A stretch of 11,587 bases of DNA, taken from positions 1 to 11,587 of the forward strand of contig CANCCF010000125.1 in the NCBI GenBank assembly GCA_947374485.1, read 5' to 3'. Position numbers and translations under genes: made by a program. Shown piece by piece: positions 5,650-11,587 of this stretch. The notes under the pieces are model-generated. The model was not told the origin of the DNA. It worked only from the letters and a program-made list of their open reading frames with translations, and ran no database searches. Within the stretch, counting starts at the first letter, position 1. Every line of letters starts with the position of its first letter. The DNA is from Comamonadaceae bacterium. Its GTDB lineage: Bacteria > Pseudomonadota > Gammaproteobacteria > Burkholderiales > Burkholderiaceae_C.

Positions 5650-7371
5650 CTATCGCAGCTGCGCCTCGATGATGCCCAGGCGCATCGCAAATTCGGGCAG
5701 CACCCAGCGCTGCAGCGCCTGTTGTGGCGTCGCCCAGCGCTGTGCATGGCCCACCGGGTCGCCCTGCAAGGCGCCTTCGATGCGCGCACCGGCCCAGCCC
5801 ATCAAGGCCATGGCCACCAAACGCAAAAAGTCGTCGGCCACCCAGTAGGCCAGCGTGTGTTGCTCTTTGGCGGCCCGTACCAGGGCTTCGGTGACAGAAC
5901 GCAGTTGCCCAAAGCGCTGCTGCACGGCACGCGCAGCGGGCGAGCCTGCTGGCAACGTGGCGGCGAGCTCCTGCAACAGACTGAACAGGCTGGCGCCGCC
6001 ATCGGCCAGCACCTTGCGCACCAACAAATCAATCGCCTGGATCTCGTTGGTGCCCTCGTAAATCATGGCCACACGCGCATCGCGCACGATTTGCTCCATG
6101 CCCCATTCGCGCACGTAACCATGGCCACCCAGCACCTGCAAGCACTCGCTGCCGCCGTAAAACGCCTGCTGCGTGAAGGCGGCCTTGATGACCGGAGTGA
6201 CCAGGGCGCACCAGCGCTGCGCCTGTGCGCGCCGCTCTTGCTGCAGGTGGTGCTTGATGACATCGAGTTCGACCGCCGTGGTGTAGGCCAGCACGCGGCC
6301 GCAATCGACCCAGGCGCGCTGCGTGTCGAGAATGCGGCGCATGGCGGGGTGTTCGGCAATCGGGTCGGCCTCGGCGCTTGTCTTGCCGCGCCCGGGCGCA
6401 CGCATCTGGCGCCGCTCCTGTGCATACGCGTCGGCCTTCTGCCAGGCGGCATCGAGCAGGCCAATGCCCTGCAGCGCCACATGCAGGCGCGCGGCATTCA
6501 TCATCACAAACATGGCGTTCAGGCCTTTGCCTGTCTCGCCCACCAGCCAGCCCCGCGCCGCCTCAAAGCGCATGACGCAGGTGGGGCTGCCGTGCAGGCC
6601 CATCTTTTCTTCAATGCGGTCGCAGTGCACGGCGCTGCGTGTGCCGTCCGGGTACCACTTGGGCACCAGAAAAAGCGACAAGCCCTTGGGGCCGGGCGGT
6701 GCCTCAGGCAGGCGCGCCAGCACCAGGTGCACGATGTTGTCGGACAGGTCGTGCTCGCCGCCAGAGATAAATATCTTGGTGCCGCTGATGGCGTAACTGC
6801 CGTCTGCCTGCTCCACAGCCTTGGTGCGCACCAGGCCCAGATCGCTGCCCGCATGGGCCTCGGTCAGGCACATGGTGGCCAGCCATTCACCGGTGGCCAC
6901 CTTCTGCAGGTACTGCGCCTTGAGCTCCGCGCTGGCGTGGTGCTTGATGCATTCGTAGGCGCCGTGCAAGAGGCCAGGCGCCATGGTCCAGCCGTGGTTG
7001 GCAGCACTCAGCATTTCGTACAGCGTGGCCTCCAGCACCGCGGGCAGGCCCTGGCCACCGTCTTCCGTGGCGCAGGCCAGGGCGGGCCAGCCGCTTTGCC
7101 AGAAGTTCTGGTAGGCGCTTCTGAACCCCGGCGCCATGGTGACCTTGCCGGTGCCGTTTTCTTGCGTGTGCCGTGCGCCCACTTCGTCACCCACACGCTG
7201 CAGTGGGGCCACCACGGCGCCCACAAATTTTGCGGATTCCTCCAGCACCTGCTCCATCAGCGCGCCATCTACCTCGGCGTAGGCCTCCAGGCTCTGCAAA
7301 AGGGCGGGTGCCCCCAGCACCTCTTGCAGGATGAATTGGATATCGGCAGGGCGGGGTTGGTAGTCGCTCAT
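5650..7371 (-). CDS. Acyl-CoA dehydrogenase, long DmdC-like type
   Basis: This is an FAD-dependent enzyme that introduces an alpha-beta double bond into an acyl-CoA, passing electrons to ETF. At 573 residues it belongs to the long subgroup (about 570-600) that includes DmdC, 3-methylmercaptopropionyl-CoA dehydrogenase, rather than the 380-residue classical enzymes. It has the short N-terminal segment of that subgroup (YxPRPADIQFILQEVLG, 4-20). The FAD/substrate loop is MCLTEAHAGSDLG (167-179), the middle domain holds ISGTKIFISGGEHD (195-208), and ADPIAEHPAMRRIL (335-348) is subgroup-typical. GGHGYVREWGMEQIVRDAR (415-433) leads to the catalytic base Glu439 in IYEGTNEIQ. A helical C-terminal domain (about 455-573) follows. 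The start overlaps the livF stop as ATGA. The substrate is unknown: DmdC-like homologues are widespread and not all act on sulphur compounds, so a medium-chain or aryl-acyl substrate is equally possible. Confidence 0.93.
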   Translation of the reverse strand: MSDYQPRPADIQFILQEVLGAPALLQSLEAYAEVDGALMEQVLEESAKFVGAVVAPLQRVGDEVGARHTQENGTGKVTMAPGFRSAYQNFWQSGWPALACATEDGGQGLPAVLEATLYEMLSAANHGWTMAPGLLHGAYECIKHHASAELKAQYLQKVATGEWLATMCLTEAHAGSDLGLVRTKAVEQADGSYAISGTKIFISGGEHDLSDNIVHLVLARLPEAPPGPKGLSLFLVPKWYPDGTRSAVHCDRIEEKMGLHGSPTCVMRFEAARGWLVGETGKGLNAMFVMMNAARLHVALQGIGLLDAAWQKADAYAQERRQMRAPGRGKTSAEADPIAEHPAMRRILDTQRAWVDCGRVLAYTTAVELDVIKHHLQQERRAQAQRWCALVTPVIKAAFTQQAFYGGSECLQVLGGHGYVREWGMEQIVRDARVAMIYEGTNEIQAIDLLVRKVLADGGASLFSLLQELAATLPAGSPAARAVQQRFGQLRSVTEALVRAAKEQHTLAYWVADDFLRLVAMALMGWAGARIEGALQGDPVGHAQRWATPQQALQRWVLPEFAMRLGIIEAQLR

Positions 7372-8123
7372 GCCATGCTTTCGACAGGGCTTGCGGGCTT
7401 GCGCGCCGCACCCAGGTAGGTGTCGATCACGCGGGCATCCGTAGCCAGGTCCTGCGCGGGCCCGTGCAGGGCGATTTCACCCATCTCCAGCACGTAGCCG
7501 TAGTCGGCGGTTTCCAGTGCTGCGCGCGCGTTTTGTTCCACCAGCAAGGTGGTCACTCCGGTCTGGCGCAGCGCATCAATGGTCTTGAAGATTTCGCGCA
7601 CCACCAGCGGTGCCAGGCCCAGGCTGGGTTCGTCGAGCATCAGGAGGCTGGGGCGCGACATCAGGGCGCGGCCCACAGCCAGCATCTGGCGCTCGCCGCC
7701 CGACAGCGTGCCAGCCAGCTGCAGGCGCCGCTCCTTGAGGCGCGGGAACAGCGCATACACCACATCGAGTTGGTCGCGCCATGCGGGGTTGCGCAGGCGC
7801 ACCTGGCGAAAGGCGCCCAGCAGCAGGTTGTCTTCCACCGGCATGGTGCCAAACAGCTCGCGTTTTTCCGGCACCAGGGCGATGCCCAGCATCACGCGTT
7901 CTTCGAGCGACAGCTGGCCGATGCTTTGCCCCTCAAAGGTGATGGCACCCTTGGCGGGCAGCACGCCCATCAGGGCATTCAGCAAGGTGGACTTGCCCGC
8001 GCCATTGGGGCCAATGACGGTGATGATGCTGCCCTTGGCGGCTGACAGGTCAATGCCACTGAGCACCTCGGCACGGCCGTAACCGGCATGCAGGCCTTGT
8101 ATGGATAAAACGGTTTCGCTCAT
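7368..8123 (-). CDS. livF: Liv-type ABC transporter ATP-binding protein (LivF-like)
   Basis: This is one of the two nucleotide-binding subunits of a branched-chain-amino-acid-type (HAAT) importer, acting on the cytoplasmic face of the inner membrane. The 251-residue protein contains Walker A GPNGAGKST (38-46), a Q-loop region written VPEKRELFG where Glu stands in for Gln as is usual in LivF, the signature LSGGERQ (140-146), Walker B LLMLDEP (160-166) and VEQNARAALE after it, with Gln at the usual switch-His place, again LivF-like. The frame is open back to 8147, but the ATG at 8123 is preferred: GAGAG lies 7 bases upstream and it gives the normal MSETVLSIQGL-type start. It begins 10 bp after the LivM-LivG stop and ends overlapping the dehydrogenase start. 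True substrate specificity is set by the binding protein, so leucine-type transport is not implied. Confidence 0.93.
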   Translation of the reverse strand: MSETVLSIQGLHAGYGRAEVLSGIDLSAAKGSIITVIGPNGAGKSTLLNALMGVLPAKGAITFEGQSIGQLSLEERVMLGIALVPEKRELFGTMPVEDNLLLGAFRQVRLRNPAWRDQLDVVYALFPRLKERRLQLAGTLSGGERQMLAVGRALMSRPSLLMLDEPSLGLAPLVVREIFKTIDALRQTGVTTLLVEQNARAALETADYGYVLEMGEIALHGPAQDLATDARVIDTYLGAARKPASPVESMA

Positions 8124-8133
8124 GGTTTGTCTC

Positions 8134-9954
8134 TCAATGCTCCACACCCAGATACGCCGCGCGCACCAGCGGACTTTGCTGCACCTCGGCGGGTGTGCCT
8201 TCCATCAGCCGGGTGCCAAACTCCATCACCACAATGCGGTCCGTCACGTCCATCACCAGGCCCATGTCGTGCTCCACCAGCAGAATGCTCATGCCTTCGG
8301 CGCGGAGCTGGCGCAGCACACCGGCCAGCGCCTGTTTTTCCTGGTGGCGCAGACCGGCGGCGGGCTCGTCGAGCAGCAACAGGGACGGGTCGCTGCACAG
8401 GGCACGGGCAATCTCCATCAGGCGCTGTGGGCCCATGGCCAGGTTGCCGGCCTGTTCAAACAGGGCGTGGCCCATGCCAATGCGTTCGAGCTGGCGCGCG
8501 GCCTCACGCAGCAGGCTTTGCTCCTCGGTGCGGTCCAGCCGCAGCATGGAGGCCAGCGCTCCCTTGCGGCCGCGCAGCTGCGCGCCCAGGGCCACGTTCT
8601 CCAGCACCGTCAACTCGGGGATCATCTTCACATGCTGGAAGGTGCGGCCCATGCCACGCCGCGCAATCTCGCGCGCAGGCAGGCCGCTGATGGTCTCGCC
8701 GCGAAAGCGCACCGTGCCCGACGTCAGGCCCAGCACGCCGCTGACCAGGTTGAAGGTGGTGGACTTGCCCGCCCCGTTGGGCCCGATCAGGCCGACGATC
8801 TGCCCGGCCTGGATGGAAAAGCTGACGTCCTTCACGGCCGTGAGGCCGCCGAACTGTTTGCGCAGGTCTTGCACCTCCAGCACGCTCGCGCCCGCTGCGG
8901 GCTTGCTGCGCACGGCCAGGGCGGGTGCATGGCTCCAGTCGGGCACGCGTGCGGGCCCGGGCAGAAAGCGCCCCACCAGTGACCACATGCCGTCGGGCAG
9001 GTACTTCAGGACCAGCACCAGCACCACGCCAAAGACAATCACCTCGTAGCTGCCGCTGGTGCCCAGCAGCTTGGGCAAGAGCACCTGCAGCTGGTCTTCG
9101 AGCAGCTTGGTCAGCACCGCGCCACCGAGCGCGCCCCAGACAAAACCCACGCCACCCAGCACGGCCATGAACAGGTATTCAATGCCCATGCGCAGGCCAA
9201 AGGGCGAGGGATTGACGGTGCGCTGGAAGTGCGCAAACAGCCAGCCCGACACGCTGGCCAACAGGGCTGCCAGCACAAAGATGCCGATCTTGTGGCGCAG
9301 CGTGTTGACCCCCATGGCCTCGGCCATGAGCACGCTGGAGCGCATGGCGCGTATGGCACGGCCGCTGCGCGAGTCCAGCAGGTTCAGCAGGCCAAAGGCG
9401 GCCAGCAGCACCAGACCCCAGGCCAGCACAAAGAAGCTGCGGCCCTGGCTCACGTCCCAACCGCCCAGCATGAGGGCGGGCACGCCCTGGATGCCGTCGT
9501 ACTTGCCCAGCGCATCCACATTGCCCATCAGGTAGTACAGCGACAGGCCCCAGGCAATGGTGGCCAGCGGCAGGTAGTGGCCCGACATGCGCAGCGTGAT
9601 CCAGCCCACCACCAGCGCACTGAGGGTGGTGATGAACAGACCGGCGAAGACGGTGAGCCAGGGCGACCAGCCCATGCTGACGGACAAATAGGCGCTGCTG
9701 TAGGCACCGATGCCGACAAAGGCCGCCTGGCCAAAGGAGGTCAGGCCGCCAATGCCGGTGAGCAGCACCAGGCCCAGGATCACCAGGCTGTAGAGCGCGA
9801 TGTAGTTGAGCTGGGTGATCCAGAAATCGGGCACCGGGGCCACGGCATACAGCAGCATGCAGGCGAACACCGCCAGGCGCTGCACCGTGGCCGAGTGCAG
9901 CCAGTGCTGCAGGGCGGCGGGCCGTGCCGCGGCAGAAGGTGCGGAAGCGGTCAT
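8134..9954 (-). CDS. Fused Liv-type permease and ATP-binding protein (LivM-LivG)
   Basis: The single 606-residue chain joins two importer subunits. Residues about 20-330 are a LivM-type permease with multiple hydrophobic segments, including GLTSFGQAAFVGIGAYSSAY (70-89) and the SGWLFAHFQRTVNPSPFGL block (236-254). A hydrophilic linker at about 332-356 is followed by a LivG-type ATPase: Walker A GPNGAGKST (391-399), Q-loop in RTFQHVKM, a degenerate signature NLAMGPQR in place of the usual NLxYGQQR, Walker B LLLLDEP (525-531), and a switch His562 in VEHDM. The ATG at 9954 is chosen because GAGGAA lies upstream and the conserved sequence starts later; the frame is open to 10026, inside livH. The start follows the livH stop by 1 bp. 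Such fusions are known in betaproteobacteria and remove the need for separate livM and livG here. Confidence 0.92.
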   Translation of the reverse strand: MTASAPSAAARPAALQHWLHSATVQRLAVFACMLLYAVAPVPDFWITQLNYIALYSLVILGLVLLTGIGGLTSFGQAAFVGIGAYSSAYLSVSMGWSPWLTVFAGLFITTLSALVVGWITLRMSGHYLPLATIAWGLSLYYLMGNVDALGKYDGIQGVPALMLGGWDVSQGRSFFVLAWGLVLLAAFGLLNLLDSRSGRAIRAMRSSVLMAEAMGVNTLRHKIGIFVLAALLASVSGWLFAHFQRTVNPSPFGLRMGIEYLFMAVLGGVGFVWGALGGAVLTKLLEDQLQVLLPKLLGTSGSYEVIVFGVVLVLVLKYLPDGMWSLVGRFLPGPARVPDWSHAPALAVRSKPAAGASVLEVQDLRKQFGGLTAVKDVSFSIQAGQIVGLIGPNGAGKSTTFNLVSGVLGLTSGTVRFRGETISGLPAREIARRGMGRTFQHVKMIPELTVLENVALGAQLRGRKGALASMLRLDRTEEQSLLREAARQLERIGMGHALFEQAGNLAMGPQRLMEIARALCSDPSLLLLDEPAAGLRHQEKQALAGVLRQLRAEGMSILLVEHDMGLVMDVTDRIVVMEFGTRLMEGTPAEVQQSPLVRAAYLGVEH

Positions 9955-9955
9955 G

Positions 9956-10993
9956 TCAATGTTCCTCGGCGTGGCCATCGGCCATGGAGCGCCACAGCAG
10001 GATGGGCAGCACCAGGGTGAACACAATCACCTCCTTGAAGGCACTGGCCCAGAACGAGCCAAAGGCTTCCACCAGGCCCACAAACAAGGCGCCCATGGCC
10101 GCCAGCGGATAGCTTTGCAGGCCACCCATGACGGCCGCCACAAAGCCCTTGAGGCCGATCAGAAAGCCGGAGTCGTAAAACACGGTGGTGGTCGGGCCAA
10201 TCAGCAGGCCCGAGAGCGCGCCAATCAGCGCGGCCATGGCGAAAGTGGCCTGGCCTGCGCCGGTGGTGGAAATGCCCATGAGGCGTGCGCCCAGGCGGTT
10301 CACGGCGGTGGCCTGCAGGGCCCGGCCGTACAGGGTGCGGGAAAAAAACTGCCACAGCAGCACGATGAGCGCCAGCGACACGCCAAAGATGATGACCGCC
10401 TGGCCCTTGAGCATGAGCGGCCCGAGGTTCATGCGCGCGTCCCAGAACGGGGGGTTGCGAAAGCCCTCGGCACCAAAGAAAAGAAGCCCCAGACCCGTCA
10501 TGGCAAAGTGCACGCCCACCGACACAATCAGCAGCACCAGCGCGCTGGCATCGGCCAGCGACTGGTAGGCCAGGCGGTACACCAGGGGGCCAAAGCTGGT
10601 GACGATGGCCAGGGTCAGCCCGGCTTGCACCAGCAGCGGGAAATTCTGCGGCGCGGCCCACAGTGCGATCAACGCAATCGCAGCGGGCACGGCCAGCGTG
10701 CGCAAACCGGCCTGGGCCGCCCGGGCCACCTGGGCCGTGTGCAGCCAGCTCTGGCGCGCATCCAGCACGGCGGCCAGCAGCGCCAACAGCAACAGCAGCC
10801 AGACCGTGCCCGGCACCTGGCCGGTCTGGAATATCGCCAGCGTGAGCGCGCCGTAGGCCACGAATTCGCCCTGGGGAATGAAGATCACCCGGGTCACCGA
10901 AAACACGAGCACGGTAGCCAGCCCCAGCAGCGCGTAGACCGCACCATTGGTCATGCCGTCCAGAAGCAGAATGCTGACAATGGTGGAGTCCAT
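9956..10993 (-). CDS. livH: Liv-type ABC transporter permease (LivH-like)
   Basis: The product is a 345-residue inner-membrane permease, partner of the LivM domain. It begins with the family pattern LLDGMTNGAVYALLGLATVLVF (10-31) and FIPQGEFVAYGAL (38-50), and holds the cytoplasmic coupling region RTLYGRALQATAVNRLGARLMGI (219-241) and the conserved GLKGFVAAVMGGLQSYPLAAMGAL block (280-303). About eight hydrophobic segments can be counted. It is about 40 residues longer than typical LivH (around 300), the extra sequence falling near 75-125, where a charged stretch (LDARQSWLHTAQVARAAQ) precedes an added hydrophobic segment. The start is 6 bp after the binding-protein stop and the end is 1 bp before the LivM-LivG start. 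Family is firm; substrate unknown. Confidence 0.93.
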   Translation of the reverse strand: MDSTIVSILLLDGMTNGAVYALLGLATVLVFSVTRVIFIPQGEFVAYGALTLAIFQTGQVPGTVWLLLLLALLAAVLDARQSWLHTAQVARAAQAGLRTLAVPAAIALIALWAAPQNFPLLVQAGLTLAIVTSFGPLVYRLAYQSLADASALVLLIVSVGVHFAMTGLGLLFFGAEGFRNPPFWDARMNLGPLMLKGQAVIIFGVSLALIVLLWQFFSRTLYGRALQATAVNRLGARLMGISTTGAGQATFAMAALIGALSGLLIGPTTTVFYDSGFLIGLKGFVAAVMGGLQSYPLAAMGALFVGLVEAFGSFWASAFKEVIVFTLVLPILLWRSMADGHAEEH

Positions 10994-10999
10994 GCGGGC

Positions 11000-11587
11000 C
11001 TACTCGACTTTCCAGTCGCCGTTGACGACCTTGAGCATCACGCCGGTCTCGGAGGTGTAGCCCCAGTGGTCGTCGCGGGTCCAGTTCAGCACACCATGGG
11101 CGACCACGGTGCGGCCCATGGTTTCAAGGGCATCGCGCAGGGCAGCGCGGAATTCCCTGGTGCCGGGCTTGGCCTTCTTCAGCGCCACGGGCACGGCTTT
11201 CTCCAGCACCGAGAAGGCGTCATAGGCGTGCGCTGCAAACTGGTTGCGGCTGCCCGGGCCATAGGCTTTTTCGTACTGGGCGATGTAGCCCAGGGCGACC
11301 TTTTTGGACGGGTGGCTCTCGGGCAGCTGCTCGGCGACCACGGCCGGGCCGGAGACCACGTACGCACCCTCCACATCCTTGCCACCCACGCGCATCAGGT
11401 CGCGCGAGGCGGCGGCATGGGTCTGGTAGATCTTGCCCTTGAAGTCGCGTTCCACCACCGCCTTGTGCGGCATGGCCGCACCGCTGCCGGAGGCCACGAT
11501 CAGCATCGCATCGGGGTTGGCGGCCACCAGCTTCAGGGCCTGCGCGGTGACGCTGGTATCGGAGCGGGCAAAGCGCTCGGCGGCAAT
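11000..11587 (-). CDS. Liv-type ABC transporter substrate-binding protein (5' end outside window)
   Basis: This is the C-terminal 195 residues of a periplasmic type I binding protein of the LivK/HAAT family. The first in-frame GTG/ATG codons inside the window (near 11527 and 11506) are internal, because the frame continues without a stop to the window edge and reads ERFARSDTSVTAQALKL, a typical mid-protein helix. Typical elements follow: ANPDAMLIVASGSGAAM, a strand-turn with YVVSGPAVVAEQLP, HAYDAFSVLEKAV, and the terminal VLNWTRDDHWGYTSETGVMLKVVNGDWKVE-like fold ending (parts named only). The signal peptide and first lobe, with most ligand contacts, are outside the window, so ligand prediction is not possible. 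It is the first visible gene of the cluster, 6 bp ahead of livH. Confidence 0.92.
   Translation of the reverse strand: MAAERFARSDTSVTAQALKLVAANPDAMLIVASGSGAAMPHKAVVERDFKGKIYQTHAAASRDLMRVGGKDVEGAYVVSGPAVVAEQLPESHPSKKVALGYIAQYEKAYGPGSRNQFAAHAYDAFSVLEKAVPVALKKAKPGTREFRAALRDALETMGRTVVAHGVLNWTRDDHWGYTSETGVMLKVVNGDWKVE

Noticed and set aside
5722..7419. 565-codon open frame on the plus strand
   Set aside because: It is antisense to the acyl-CoA dehydrogenase, with low-complexity Gly/His/Gln composition and no recognisable domain.
1..11587. CRISPR arrays, insertion sequences, prophage or toxin-antitoxin genes
   Set aside because: No direct repeat arrays, transposase-like frames or terminal inverted repeats were seen; practically every base is accounted for by ordinary chromosomal genes.

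Overview
The window is high-GC bacterial chromosome with almost no non-coding space. Gene families, the fused LivM-LivG transporter subunit, and the order radC / SlpA-type FKBP / ispH / serS / tRNA-Ser point to a betaproteobacterium of the Burkholderiales, probably Comamonadaceae (Acidovorax/Rhodoferax-like). The placement is inferred from remembered family resemblance, not from a search.

Layout. Bases 1-778 (+) hold the 3' part of a tungstate-type ABC transporter binding protein (TupA); its signal-peptide start lies outside the window. It converges, with 3 bp between stop codons, on a leftward pair: radC (2136 to 1426) followed by an Smr-domain gene (1429 to 782), joined by a GTGA stop/start overlap. 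Divergent from radC, across a 44-bp promoter region, is a rightward housekeeping run: SlpA-type FKBP isomerase (2181-2633), ispH (2630-3574, ATGA overlap), serS (3584-4906), then tRNA-Ser(CGA) (4977-5064) and a strong intrinsic terminator. A second hairpin (5130-5160) lies against the 3' end of the opposing cluster.

From the right edge to 5159 (-) runs one tightly packed, apparently operonic cluster: a Liv-type substrate-binding protein (5' end outside the window), LivH-like permease, a LivM-LivG fusion, LivF-like ATPase, a 573-residue acyl-CoA dehydrogenase of the DmdC-like type, and a MarR-family regulator. Spacings from the binding-protein gene to the dehydrogenase are 10 bp or less, and two of the five junctions in the cluster are near-contiguous or overlapping. 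The simplest reading is uptake of an organic acid or amino-acid-like compound that is oxidised as its CoA thioester under control of the MarR protein. The actual substrate cannot be read from the sequence.

Nothing here is a clear novel system: no mobile elements, CRISPR, phage genes or anomalous base composition were seen. The points worth a second look are the coupled transporter/dehydrogenase/regulator cluster, the serS-tRNA-Ser pairing with an unusual apparent U73 discriminator, possible leaderless promoters at serS and marR, the CxC motif in TupA, and the double hairpin between converging units.
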